Below are positions 7,507 through 19,060 of a stretch of DNA of 50,081 bases, in pieces. Position numbers and translations under genes: made by a program. Numbering within the stretch: position 1 is the first letter of the stretch; each line of letters begins with the position of its first letter. The notes below the pieces were generated by a model, which saw nothing but the letters and a program-made list of their open reading frames with translations, did no database searches and was not told the origin of the DNA. Source of the DNA: Thermoplasmata archaeon (GTDB lineage: Archaea; Thermoplasmatota; Thermoplasmata; Lutacidiplasmatales; SKW197); assembly GCA_038874435.1 (NCBI GenBank), contig JAVZCK010000014.1, positions 1 to 50,081 on the forward strand. Direction: 5' to 3'.

Positions 7507-8229
7507 ATGCAAATATGGAAAAAAGCACTTGTGGTGCTTGTGCTGGCATCGACGGTGATGGGTTTAGCAGCGACACAGTATGCGAAACTGGGTGTCTCAG
7601 TATCTGCGAATATAAGCACGCCTACCTCTCTCATCCAGCTGATGGCTGGTGACGGGGCAGTAGTTGGAGGTGGATATATCCTCGATGGTGCTACTGGGAC
7701 ATATACTGTATCTCTAGGAACATTTGCACAAGGATTTAACAAAACTTACACGGCCGCATTTGCAATTGTAAACGCTGAAGCGAATGTGAAACTGAGAATA
7801 ACAAGGATAGATGTTACAGTGACCAGCGGACAAAATAAACTAGTTATCGCACTGCATAAGACTATGAACACAAACGTGTTTACTACACCTGCAGATGGGA
7901 TAATATATCATGACAAGGGCACGGCATATGATTATACTTCTGGAGGATATGTGCTTGCGAATGGTACAGGGACATATGACACAAGCGGAAGCAATAACCT
8001 CAAGTATGCTACTAAAGCGTCATGGCCACCAAATACTGGTGAATGGACAGAGGCATCATGGTCTAGCTCAAATGGTGTGTGGATACCAGGTGCTGTAACA
8101 GATGCTACAAATCTAGGTACAGATGGCAGCTCAGGTGCAAATTTTGTCTGGGTACAGATAACCATCGATGAAAGCATGCCGACTGGTACATTCCAAGGAA
8201 CAATCTACATTGAGGTCAAGAGCATATAA
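7507..8229 (+). CDS. Secreted fibre-like protein, possibly TasA/archaeal bundling-pilin type
   Basis: The ATG at 7507 is chosen because a perfect GGAGGT lies six bases upstream (7495-7500) and it yields a clean signal peptide (MQIWKKALVVLVLASTVMG). An earlier in-frame ATG at 7441 does not. The mature protein of about 215 residues is rich in Thr, Ser, Gly and Ala and predicted all-beta. It has the pattern YTVSLGTFAQGFNKTYTAAF followed by a hydrophobic strand with IVNAEANVKLRIT, then a final strand TFQGTIYIEV. That pattern resembles the jelly-roll of TasA/camelysin-type matrix proteins and archaeal bundling pilins; the link is a pattern-based inference. There are no cysteines, and it stands alone downstream of the transposon remnant with a T-rich terminator after it. 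Confidence 0.7.
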   Translation: MQIWKKALVVLVLASTVMGLAATQYAKLGVSVSANISTPTSLIQLMAGDGAVVGGGYILDGATGTYTVSLGTFAQGFNKTYTAAFAIVNAEANVKLRITRIDVTVTSGQNKLVIALHKTMNTNVFTTPADGIIYHDKGTAYDYTSGGYVLANGTGTYDTSGSNNLKYATKASWPPNTGEWTEASWSSSNGVWIPGAVTDATNLGTDGSSGANFVWVQITIDESMPTGTFQGTIYIEVKSI

Positions 8230-8236
8230 GCACCAA

Positions 8237-8280
8237 AACTTTTTTCCCTTTTTTGTTTTTGTTGTTTTTTGTGGTGTTTT

Positions 8281-8282
<2 letters not shown>
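8237..8282 (+). terminator. T-rich terminator after the fibre-like gene
   Basis: Several runs of five to six T (CTTTTTTCCCTTTTTTG, then GTTTTTT and GTTTTTTAT) follow the stop at 8229 and lead into the convergent radB gene. Such U-rich tracts end transcription in archaea without a hairpin. Confidence 0.6.
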
Positions 8283-11346
<3,064 letters not shown>

Positions 11347-11392
11347 GGTGTTTATTCACGGAAAACCGTTTTTGGGCCTCTTGCCATACTCT

Positions 11393-11575
11393 CTAAGAGT
11401 CGTTTATCTCTGCCATTATCTCAGATATTTCTGTCAAAACCCATTCCCGTCCGCAGGCACACTTACTCCGATATTCTTCTGGGTACTGGCCACCAACACA
11501 CTCCGATGTTATCTCTCTACCACATGGGCATCTTATCTGCATTTTGTCTGGATTTTTCGGCAATTCGTCTTTCAT
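11393..11575 (-). CDS. Small four-Cys zinc-binding protein
   Basis: This 60-residue frame contains CPCGRE (about 16-21) and CACGREW (about 39-45), a symmetrical CxC...CxC arrangement that could hold one zinc, separated by an acidic and aromatic stretch. It ends in an acidic helix (LTEISEIMAEIND). The ATG at 11575 has a GGGGGAAAAG purine tract just upstream and AT-rich sequence (AAAATATC on the minus strand) about 20 bases before it. The internal Cys symmetry argues for a real gene. Function is unknown; it is convergent with the glycerate kinase gene. Confidence 0.55.
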   Translation of the reverse strand: MKDELPKNPDKMQIRCPCGREITSECVGGQYPEEYRSKCACGREWVLTEISEIMAEINDS

Positions 11576-11793
11576 GACTTTTCCCCCGATATTTTCTTCT
11601 TGACCACAACCAGTTCATGAAATTATACAGGTCCTCTAGCATGCTCCTAACATTGTTTCATGAGCCAGAACCTTAAGACCCATATACTCTTCTTCCGTAT
11701 AAGAATTTTTATTATCCTCTTAACGGTTTCCCAGACACAGGCGAGGGTATTCAAGAAGCAACTATTATCTACCGCCAATTATTTCTCCTCTCC

Positions 11794-12930
11794 ATGAAAG
11801 TCCTTGTCCTTGGTGCAGGAATGATGGGCTCTGCAGCTGCCTATGACTTGGTGAAACACGGGAATCTGGATAAAGTGTTTGTCTGCGATGTTGATAAAGA
11901 GCGGGTTAAAACAGTGAGCCAGAAAACAGGTGCTGAACCACTGGTCGCAAATGTGGAAAATACCGAGAGTGTAAAGCGTGCATTCAAGAAAGCGGATGTT
12001 GTTTTAAGCGCCGTGCCTTACTTTTATAACCTGAAACTCACAAAAATTGCAATTTCTATGGGTAAAAGTTTATGCGACTTGGGAGGAAACATTGATGTGG
12101 TGCAGCAGCAACTGGCATTGAATGAAAAGGCAAAAGCAAAGAATGTGACAATAATTCCAGATTGTGGTCTTGCACCCGGTATGGTGAATGTTCTCGCTGC
12201 AAAATTGATTTCAATGCTGGATTTAGCAGAGGAGGTAAAATTGCGTGTGGGTGGACTTCCACAGAACCCGAAGCCACCGCTCAACTACTCGCTTGTGTTC
12301 TCAGCCCATGGCTTGATTAATGAGTATTATGAAAAGTGCATTGTACTCAGAGACGGCAAAATCCATTACAGAGAGCCGCTGGAGGACCTTGAAAAACTGG
12401 AATTCAAAGGTTTTCCAGAACTTGAGGCATTCAACACCTCGGGTGGTTCCTCAACACTTCCATTTACATTTCAAGGGAAGGTGAAGAATCTGGATTACAA
12501 AACGATAAGGTATGCTGGCCACTGCGAAAAAATCAAACTCTTGTTTGCACTTGGGCTTGCTTCAAAAGAGCCGGTGGTCGTTGATGGAAAGAAGGTCGTG
12601 CCCAGAAACCTGTTTGCGAAATTGCTTGAAACCAATTTGCCAAAGAGCAAAGACCTTGTGCTACTCCGGGTAACTGCAAAAGGTGTTTCTCAGGGCAGCA
12701 AAAAAACCATGGTTTATGAACTGGTTGATTATCAGGATGAAAAAACCGGGCATACTGCAATGATGCGCACCACTGCCTACCCTGCGAGTGTGGTTGCTAA
12801 AATGATTGCTGAAGGCAAAGTTCGGACTGGTGTCTATACAAATGAAGTCGCAGTTAATCCAGATGCTTTTGTTGACGAGCTGGACAGGAGGGGCCTGAAG
12901 CTTCAATTCAGGGAAGAAAGGAGCATGTAG
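11794..12930 (+). CDS. Saccharopine dehydrogenase-family oxidoreductase (lysine 6-dehydrogenase-like)
   Basis: The 378-residue protein begins with a Rossmann fold, VLVLGAGMMGSAAAYDL. The family pattern follows: VVLSAVPYFYN, then SLCDLGGN, then IIPDCGLAPGMVNVLA near 122-140. These are typical of saccharopine dehydrogenase-like and lysine 6-dehydrogenase (epsilon-deaminating) enzymes. The C-terminal half supplies the substrate domain. The reaction is probably NAD(P)-dependent oxidation of a lysine-like amino acid; the exact substrate cannot be told by eye. It is 29 bases upstream of pheS and may be co-transcribed with it. A TATTAT box about 27 bases before the ATG suggests a leaderless start. 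Confidence 0.82.
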   Translation: MKVLVLGAGMMGSAAAYDLVKHGNLDKVFVCDVDKERVKTVSQKTGAEPLVANVENTESVKRAFKKADVVLSAVPYFYNLKLTKIAISMGKSLCDLGGNIDVVQQQLALNEKAKAKNVTIIPDCGLAPGMVNVLAAKLISMLDLAEEVKLRVGGLPQNPKPPLNYSLVFSAHGLINEYYEKCIVLRDGKIHYREPLEDLEKLEFKGFPELEAFNTSGGSSTLPFTFQGKVKNLDYKTIRYAGHCEKIKLLFALGLASKEPVVVDGKKVVPRNLFAKLLETNLPKSKDLVLLRVTAKGVSQGSKKTMVYELVDYQDEKTGHTAMMRTTAYPASVVAKMIAEGKVRTGVYTNEVAVNPDAFVDELDRRGLKLQFREERSM

Positions 12931-12959
12931 GTAAAGAGCTACATCAGGTGGTGTGAAAG

Positions 12960-14459
12960 TTGGAGGAGCTAAGCACCCTTGAGAAAAAGTTGCTTGTTGC
13001 ACTCCGCAACTCAGATAATAGTTCAGGTGTTGAGGTTGACGCATTAATTGATGGAAAAAATTTCACAACAATCCAGGAAGTGATGAATGCTGCCTCCTGG
13101 CTGAAGACACGAGATCTTGTGGATATCAGTGAAAGTGTAGTTAGAACTGTTGCTCTGGGTGAGGAGGGAAGAAAATATTTGGATGCAGGATTACCAGAAA
13201 GGAAACTTTTCGAGATGTGCAAGGTAAAGGGAGAGCTCGGAATGGCTGAGGCAAAAGAGTTGCTGGGAGAGAGTTTCGGAATTGCGTTAATGCATCTCAA
13301 GAATATTGGCGTCGTTGTTGATGCAGGGACAATAAAGATTTCAGAACCGGAAAAAATTGAGGCGAAGCTGAGAGAAAGAGAGGAGTTTTTAAAGACGCTG
13401 AGTGAACCAAAACCTGAAACGGAACTTGACAGATCTCTCTTAGCTTATTTTCTCAAACGAAAGAATGTGCTGGTGGTGAAGGAGAGGGCTCTGAGAAAGG
13501 TGAAGATCACCGAGAAAGGTATTTCTGTCGCCTCTGGAATTTCTGAAATCGAGGAGGAAGTTTCCCAGTTAACGCCTGAAATAATCCAGACAGGAAAATG
13601 GAGAGAGGTAAAGCTGAGGAAGTATGATGTGACCAGGTTCGTCCCGAAGGTTTTCGGAGGAAGAGTGCATCCTCTGAACCAGATTGCGAATCAAGTGAGG
13701 AAAATCTTTTTAAGCATGGGTTTCACAGAAATTGACTATGGTGTTGTGCAGAATGCGTTCTGGAACATGGACGCCCTTTTTGTGCCCCAAGACCATCCTG
13801 CAAGGGATATGCAAGACACTTTTTATCTCGCTCTCCCTGAAAAAATAGGGGTGAGTGCAGAGAAATGGCTTGAGGCAGTGAAGCAAGTGCATGAAAATGG
13901 TGGAAATACTGGCTCTGAGGGTTGGGGCTATTGCTGGAGCAGGGATGAGGCTGAGAAGGCACTGCTCAGGACGCACACGACAGTAAACACAATCAGGTAT
14001 CTTGCAGAGCATCCAGATGAAGATGCTAAGGTTTTCTCAATCGCAAGGGTGTTTAGAAATGAGAATGTGGATGCCACTCATTTACCAGAGTTCATGCAGA
14101 TAGAGGGAATTATTGTGGAAGAGAAGGCCTCACTCGCAATGCTGATTGGAGTTCTGAGGGAGTTCTACAAACGCATTGGGTTCTCAAATGTCAGATTTCA
14201 TCCCTCCTATTTTCCATTTACAGAACCAAGCTTAGAGGTTTACACTGTTGTGAATGGGAGAACTTTAGAGCTAGGTGGTGCAGGGATTTTCAGGCCAGAA
14301 GTCACCCTACCCTTTGGGGTCAAGAAGAGAGTGCTCGCCTGGGGCCTCGGTTTGGAGCGCCTCGCAATGCTCAAATACGGATTCGAAAGCTTGCCAGATA
14401 TTTACACAAACAAACTTGATGTGCTCAGAAAACCCTATGCTGCAAAGTTCTGGAGGTGA
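12960..14459 (+). CDS. pheS: Phenylalanyl-tRNA synthetase alpha subunit
   Basis: PheS carries the class II catalytic core that charges tRNA-Phe as part of an alpha2beta2 enzyme. The 499-residue length is right for the archaeal type. Residues 1-190 hold winged-helix tRNA-binding domains and about 215-499 the core. Motif 2 is FRNENVDATHLPEF, followed by QIEGI, and motif 3 is LAWGLGLERLAMLKYG. The start is a TTG at 12960, with GGTGGTG as ribosome site; no in-frame ATG gives the full domain. pheT is not downstream, where it often lies; acylphosphatase is, so the beta subunit must be encoded elsewhere. Confidence 0.95.
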   Translation: MEELSTLEKKLLVALRNSDNSSGVEVDALIDGKNFTTIQEVMNAASWLKTRDLVDISESVVRTVALGEEGRKYLDAGLPERKLFEMCKVKGELGMAEAKELLGESFGIALMHLKNIGVVVDAGTIKISEPEKIEAKLREREEFLKTLSEPKPETELDRSLLAYFLKRKNVLVVKERALRKVKITEKGISVASGISEIEEEVSQLTPEIIQTGKWREVKLRKYDVTRFVPKVFGGRVHPLNQIANQVRKIFLSMGFTEIDYGVVQNAFWNMDALFVPQDHPARDMQDTFYLALPEKIGVSAEKWLEAVKQVHENGGNTGSEGWGYCWSRDEAEKALLRTHTTVNTIRYLAEHPDEDAKVFSIARVFRNENVDATHLPEFMQIEGIIVEEKASLAMLIGVLREFYKRIGFSNVRFHPSYFPFTEPSLEVYTVVNGRTLELGGAGIFRPEVTLPFGVKKRVLAWGLGLERLAMLKYGFESLPDIYTNKLDVLRKPYAAKFWR

Positions 14460-14463
14460 GAGC

Positions 14464-14742
14464 TTGCCAGTTAGAGCCATTGTAAGATTTTTCGGACTTG
14501 TGCAAGGGGTGAATTTTCGGTATTACACGAGAATGAAAGCGAGGGAGCTTGGACTGACAGGAATCGTGAGAAATGAACCAGATGGAAGTGTCTATGCGGA
14601 GTTTGAGGGAGAAAGAGAAAAAGTGATGGAGTGCATTGAATGGTGTGCCCATCATCAGCCCCATGCAGAAGTTGAGGACTATGAAGTAAAGATTGAGGAA
14701 ACGACAGAGCAAAAATACAGAAGTTTTGAGATAGTGAGGTAG
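14464..14742 (+). CDS. acyP: Acylphosphatase
   Basis: Acylphosphatase hydrolyses carboxyl-phosphate bonds. The 92-residue protein has the catalytic signature FGLVQGVNFRYYT (family G-x-V-Q-G-V-x-F-R with the active Arg) and GIVRNEPDGSVYAEFEG (with the active Asn). The start is a TTG at 14464, five bases after a perfect GGAGGTGA (14451-14458) that overlaps the end of pheS. The frame runs further upstream inside pheS but shows no family similarity there. Four bases separate it from pheS, so the two genes form an operon. Confidence 0.93.
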   Translation: MPVRAIVRFFGLVQGVNFRYYTRMKARELGLTGIVRNEPDGSVYAEFEGEREKVMECIEWCAHHQPHAEVEDYEVKIEETTEQKYRSFEIVR

Positions 14743-14764
14743 TGAATTTTCCATTTCCCAAACA

Positions 14765-14773
14765 CTTAAATAG
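14765..14773 (+). promoter_or_regulatory. TATA-like box for the phospholipase C-like gene
   Basis: CTTAAATAG is centred 26 bases before the GTG at 14795. It practically abuts the upstream ATG at 14774, which would lie before the transcription start. It therefore decides the start of the next gene. Confidence 0.55.
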
Positions 14774-14794
14774 ATGCCAGCACTTCCTTTTCCT

Positions 14795-16144
14795 GTGAAA
14801 CTAAGGTTGCTGTACATACTCGCTGTTCTTCTCATCATGCTGTGCCAGGGATTTTCAAATCTTGCCGCAGCATGGGGCAATGGCTCTGGTTCAAACCCCA
14901 CCTACCCTTATTATGGTGTGCACGATGTGATTGCAGACATGGCTTACAAAAACCTGAAAAACTACAATGCCACAATGGCTGAATGGATAACCAACTGGTA
15001 CATTCAAAACGGTGGAGATTTTCAGAGTTCTTTCAGCCAGAGTACAAATTCTCCAAATAGCCACGACAATTATCTCGCTTACACAGACGACCCAGACGCT
15101 GCCATCCAGGACTGGGACAATCATCTGTATTATGTGCATGTGGGTGGAAGTCAAGGTGCTCCAGGGAGAGTAGCACAGCTATACCAGAACCTTGTCTCCT
15201 ATCTTACTGCCTACATCAAAAACGGGAGCCAGAAATGGAGCAAGGAGGAGCATTATGCAGCTTACTATGCTGGCTTACTCACCCATTACTTTTCAGACAT
15301 CACACAGTATGGACACACTGAACATACACTGAAGGACCATTCCCACCCCTCTTACGACCCCGATGGCGAGACTTACCACGGTTACTATGAATCCGCTGAT
15401 TGGGGCACCGCAGGAATCTCCGCACTCATTTCCACCCTCAACAGCCAGAGCTACACAATAAAAAATGTGTCTGATGTTTCCGCCTTAACCGTAAATCTGG
15501 CAAAGTGGGTGAATGCACACGATGGAACCACAACCGCATTTACAGATACGGATGGAAGCAATTATGCTCTCGGCTCCACCTATGTTTACATGCTCAACCG
15601 CTTCACATCGCAGTACAATACGGGTATCACCTACAACGGGATGCGGGGCTATGATTCTATACTCTGGGATATGACAGTGCAGCATATCCATGCTGCTGTT
15701 GAAAATCTCACCTCGATTTTCTACACGGCTTACCTTACAGCTTTGGTCTCTGCGGACTCGGTGAAGCCCACAATAACCATAACCTCTCCAGCGAACCAAA
15801 GCCAGATTTCAACAAGCATAATCACTGTCTATGGAACCGCTTGGGATAACATTGGCATCCAGAAGGTAGAGATAAGCAGAGATGGGACAACATGGGTTCT
15901 CTGCAATGGCACATTTTCATGGAGCGGGAGCATCACCCTTACCGCTGGAAACAACACAATTTATGCAAGGGTGACCGATACAGCAGGTAATACAAACATC
16001 ACATGGATCGTGGTCACAGTGGTTCCACAAACTGAGAATTTTTTGTGGGGTGAGACAGGGCAGGCACTATCTCTCTGGGTTTTTACACTTGTTGTTTTAG
16101 TTATTCTTACGAGGAAAAACTTAATTAGAAAGAAGATTGTTTAA
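14795..16144 (+). CDS. Secreted zinc-dependent phospholipase C-like protein, membrane-anchored
   Basis: With the GTG at 14795 the protein begins with a signal peptide (MKLRLLYILAVLLIMLCQGF) ending AAA before Trp27. In zinc phospholipase C the mature N-terminal Trp is a zinc ligand, so this cleavage fits. The other ligands follow in order: His in YYGVHDVIADMA, Asp and His around DWDNHLYYVHVG, then HYFSD (HxxxD) with a His six residues later, and HGYYE (HxxxE). The 6-residue and HxxxE spacings match B. cereus PLC. An Ig-like or bacterial-adhesion beta domain (about 325-410) and a C-terminal TM helix with KKNLIRKK-like tail follow. Lipid substrate and physiological role are unknown; lipids with ether bonds would still carry the phosphodiester it cuts. 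Confidence 0.82.
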   Translation: MKLRLLYILAVLLIMLCQGFSNLAAAWGNGSGSNPTYPYYGVHDVIADMAYKNLKNYNATMAEWITNWYIQNGGDFQSSFSQSTNSPNSHDNYLAYTDDPDAAIQDWDNHLYYVHVGGSQGAPGRVAQLYQNLVSYLTAYIKNGSQKWSKEEHYAAYYAGLLTHYFSDITQYGHTEHTLKDHSHPSYDPDGETYHGYYESADWGTAGISALISTLNSQSYTIKNVSDVSALTVNLAKWVNAHDGTTTAFTDTDGSNYALGSTYVYMLNRFTSQYNTGITYNGMRGYDSILWDMTVQHIHAAVENLTSIFYTAYLTALVSADSVKPTITITSPANQSQISTSIITVYGTAWDNIGIQKVEISRDGTTWVLCNGTFSWSGSITLTAGNNTIYARVTDTAGNTNITWIVVTVVPQTENFLWGETGQALSLWVFTLVVLVILTRKNLIRKKIV

Positions 16145-16150
16145 CTCTGA

Positions 16151-17377
16151 ATGAAGATTGCTTTTATCACATCACTGGACAGAGGCATCCCTCTATTCCT
16201 CCTGAACGAAATCAACTATTATCTGGATCATGGGGTGAACGGCAGGGTTTTCTTTGTGATGAAACGAAAGGGAACATACATGCCTCCGCCAGATTGGACG
16301 CAGCACTACATGCACCCTCTTAAAACGCTCCTTGCTCAACTTCCAGCATTTCTGAAAAATCCTGCTCGCTACATTTCCCTCTTGCCCACGGCTCTGCGAA
16401 CCAGAACACTCTTTGAGTTCATGATTGCCTGGGAATTTGCAGAGAAAATGCACGATTGCGAAAGAATTCATGCTTTCTTTGCAGACCACAAGCTGGTCAT
16501 TGGTTATTACTGCAAACAGATTCTCGGTAGAAAACTCTCCTGTTCGGTCTATGGCTACGATGTTTATATCCCAAAGAACAGGGCGTTGATAAAGCAGATT
16601 TACAAAGAGATTGATTTCGTGGTGGCAACCAATTTGCTGTTTGCTAAGATGCTCCAGAATGAGTTTGAAGTTCCACCAGAAAAGATCGTTCTTGCAAGAA
16701 CTGTAGTTGATCTGGAAAAATATTCAAATGCAAGAAAGTACACCGCACCTCTGCAAAAAGTGAATGCAGCCATAGCATCAGCAGGAAACAAATTCAAAAT
16801 TCTTGTTGTAGCTCGGCTCGTTTACCGCAAAGGGATTCATGTGCTTATAAGGGCTGTCTCAAAGATAAATGAGAGGGCTGACATTGTGCTCTGGATTGTT
16901 GGAGATGGCGTTGAGCGTAGAAAACTAGAACAGCTTGCGGAAAAACTCGGGATTGCAAAAAATGTGGTTTTTTTCGGTAGCTTGAGTGTGGAAAATCTTC
17001 TCCCGCTCTACCAGAACTGCGACCTTTACTGCCAGCCCTCAATCACAGACCCTTCTGGAGATAAGGAGGGGCTACCTGTGGCAATGACTGAAGCAATGGC
17101 ATTTGAGAAGCCAGTGATAGCAACTGACCATGCGGACATTCCAAATGTGCTTGATGAAATTATTGTCCCAGAAAATGACGCTGATGCCCTTGCCCTTGCA
17201 ATTCGGAAAGTTATGGAGATGCCAGCGGAGAAAAGATTGGTGCTCGGAAGGAGAAACAGGGAGATTGTGGAACGGGAATTTTCAGAAAGAAATTATGAGA
17301 TTGTGCTCGAGAGGTTCCGCGAAAACCCTACCTCTTCTCTCTCACCGTCTCCCTCAAAAATTCATAGTAAAATTTGA
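16151..17377 (+). CDS. Family 4-type glycosyltransferase
   Basis: The 408-residue GT-B protein has an N-terminal acceptor domain (MKIAFITSLDRGIPLFLLNE) and a C-terminal Glycos_transf_1 domain. The latter opens with FKILVVARLVYRKGIHVL (about 215) and includes WIVGDGVERRKLEQL. It ends with the donor-binding E-x7-E motif EGLPVAMTEAMAFEKPVIA. It probably transfers a sugar from a nucleotide sugar to a cell-surface glycan or lipid. It starts six bases after the phospholipase-like gene and is probably co-transcribed with it. Its last 50 bases overlap the 3' end of the convergent GT26-type gene, where the two tails (RFRENPTSSLSPS) are low in conservation. Confidence 0.88.
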   Translation: MKIAFITSLDRGIPLFLLNEINYYLDHGVNGRVFFVMKRKGTYMPPPDWTQHYMHPLKTLLAQLPAFLKNPARYISLLPTALRTRTLFEFMIAWEFAEKMHDCERIHAFFADHKLVIGYYCKQILGRKLSCSVYGYDVYIPKNRALIKQIYKEIDFVVATNLLFAKMLQNEFEVPPEKIVLARTVVDLEKYSNARKYTAPLQKVNAAIASAGNKFKILVVARLVYRKGIHVLIRAVSKINERADIVLWIVGDGVERRKLEQLAEKLGIAKNVVFFGSLSVENLLPLYQNCDLYCQPSITDPSGDKEGLPVAMTEAMAFEKPVIATDHADIPNVLDEIIVPENDADALALAIRKVMEMPAEKRLVLGRRNREIVEREFSERNYEIVLERFRENPTSSLSPSPSKIHSKI

Positions 17378-18065
17378 GCTCTGCCAAATATCTTTGAGCC
17401 ATCTTGCCGGGATTTCCAAAGAGGCGGCCCATCCATTCTATACCCGTTTTCTGCATCCACACTGGTGCTCTTTTCTGCATTCCTGCATAAAAATCAAGCC
17501 CTGCACCAATTGAAACAAGAACATTTACCGAAAGTTTCCTGTAATTTTTCCAAATCCAGAGTTCCTGTTTCGGGCATCCAAGAGCCACAAAGAGCACATT
17601 GGGTGAGGCAGAATTAATTTGCTCTATAATTTTTTCTGATGTGTTGGCAACTTCCTCTGGCATTGGAGAGTATGTGAAAACGACTTTTGCTCCTGTCTCT
17701 TTCTGAATTCGGGTTTTTGCTTTCTCCGCACTTCCAAAACCACCAAAGATGCCAATTTTGATCCCATGCTCTGCTGCAAATGCAGGAAAATTAGCAAAAA
17801 GGTCTGCACCAGTAACTCTTTCCACAAATTCAAATTTTCGCAGCTTTACAAGATAACAAATCTGTTTGCTATCTGGTGTGTTTATGTCTGATTGCTTGAG
17901 CATTTCAAAAAGTTCCCTGTCCTTCTGTGCTTCCATCACAACTCTTATGTTCACCGGTGTGATTATCAATTTTCTATTTTCTTCAATTGCCTGCTTTATT
18001 TCCCTAAACATATGTTCCATGGTCACATTGTCTATTCTCACACCGAGCACTGTATGACTTTCCAT
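17328..18065 (-). CDS. WecG/TagA/CpsF-family (GT26) glycosyltransferase
   Basis: The 245-residue protein shows the family blocks in order: LITPVNIRVVMEAQKD (about 34), INTPDSKQ, RVTGADLF, GIFGGFGSAEKAK (about 104), and VLFVALGCPKQELWI (about 155). The RAPVWMQKTGIEWMGRL block and a terminal RYLAELK complete it. Bacterial members transfer ManNAc or Glc residues to undecaprenyl-linked intermediates. An archaeal member suggests surface-glycan or N-glycan synthesis on a dolichol carrier, which is inference. It starts five bases after purC, so it sits in that operon, and overlaps the convergent GT4 gene by 50 bases. Confidence 0.9.
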   Translation of the reverse strand: MESHTVLGVRIDNVTMEHMFREIKQAIEENRKLIITPVNIRVVMEAQKDRELFEMLKQSDINTPDSKQICYLVKLRKFEFVERVTGADLFANFPAFAAEHGIKIGIFGGFGSAEKAKTRIQKETGAKVVFTYSPMPEEVANTSEKIIEQINSASPNVLFVALGCPKQELWIWKNYRKLSVNVLVSIGAGLDFYAGMQKRAPVWMQKTGIEWMGRLFGNPGKMAQRYLAELKFYYEFLRETVREKR

Positions 18066-18070
18066 AGAAA

Positions 18071-18976
18071 TCAGAACTTTTCTCCGGTAAGCTTTTCAAA
18101 CATCTGGATATAAAGGTTTCGCACCTGCTGCACAACATCAGCTGGTAAGCCGGGAATCTCGGGTTCTTTCTGATGCAACTCTCTTGCCTTCATCAACTCA
18201 TCGTAGTAGCCAATTTTTCGATAGTACTGTCGCACGAATTCCTTACTCAACTCCACAAATTTTCCGTTTTCATACTCCTTTGCATCCCAGAATCTGTCCT
18301 CGTCGGCAGTGCCGAAAGTGTCTACGACAATTATTTCACCCTCACTATCCACACCAAACTCTTTTTTTCCATCCACATGGATGAGCCCGCCTGCTCTGGC
18401 ATTCTTTGCAATAATTTCATCAATTTTGAGAATTTTCTCCTTTATTTCCTCTAGTTCCTTTTTCCCGAGTCCTGAGATTTCCATTGCTTCATGCATGTCT
18501 ACAGGCCTATCGTGCGCTTCAAACTTTGTCGTCATCTCAAAGAAAGGTTCTGGGAGTTTGGTGCCATATTCAATGTTCTTCTTTGTAACGCCAATTGTCT
18601 CCAGCTTGATTTCTCCTTTCTTAATTCTATCGAGCAGAGAGCCAGCAACGTAATATCTTACAATGAACTCAAGAGGGATAAGATAGTTCTTTTCTCCCGG
18701 TTTTACTTTGGAGAGAATCCTAAGCCGTCTGCCTAAAAACTCTCTATTACTCCGCAGTTCTATAAAGTGGCTCTTGATGCCGTGTTTCTCTGCCTCTCTA
18801 AACCAGTGCACACTTGTTCTGCAAAGTGTCTCTCCTTTCTGGGGAATCATTGTAGGAATAATCTTGTCAAAAACTGAAATTTGGTCGGTAAAGACGAATA
18901 ACAGGCAGTCCTCATCAATCGCATATACCTCCTTTACCTTGCCCTTCCTTATCAATTCTAAATGTGTTGCTGCCAT
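18071..18976 (-). CDS. purC: SAICAR synthetase (purine biosynthesis)
   Basis: PurC joins CAIR and aspartate with ATP to give SAICAR, step 7 of IMP synthesis. The 301-residue protein opens with LIRKGKVKEVYAIDEDCLL (ATP-binding hairpin) and has SVFDKIIPTMIPQKG, LIPLEFIVRYYVAGSL and VVDTFGTADEDRFW (metal and substrate site). The length fits the long PurC form. A TATA-like sequence on the minus strand (AAATTATTTATC, about 19000) lies some 28 bases before the ATG at 18976. No other pur gene is in the window; the GT26 gene follows after five bases. Confidence 0.95.
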   Translation of the reverse strand: MAATHLELIRKGKVKEVYAIDEDCLLFVFTDQISVFDKIIPTMIPQKGETLCRTSVHWFREAEKHGIKSHFIELRSNREFLGRRLRILSKVKPGEKNYLIPLEFIVRYYVAGSLLDRIKKGEIKLETIGVTKKNIEYGTKLPEPFFEMTTKFEAHDRPVDMHEAMEISGLGKKELEEIKEKILKIDEIIAKNARAGGLIHVDGKKEFGVDSEGEIIVVDTFGTADEDRFWDAKEYENGKFVELSKEFVRQYYRKIGYYDELMKARELHQKEPEIPGLPADVVQQVRNLYIQMFEKLTGEKF

Positions 18977-19060
18977 GAAAGGAATAAAGAAATTGCTGAT
19001 AAATAATTTACGGGAGCAGATATAAAAAGTTTTAAGTGCTGTCTGTGTTATATAGGTTAC

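Noticed and set aside
14275-14463. Upstream extension of the acylphosphatase frame inside pheS
   Set aside because: It is out of frame with pheS, and a perfect ribosome site points to the TTG at 14464.
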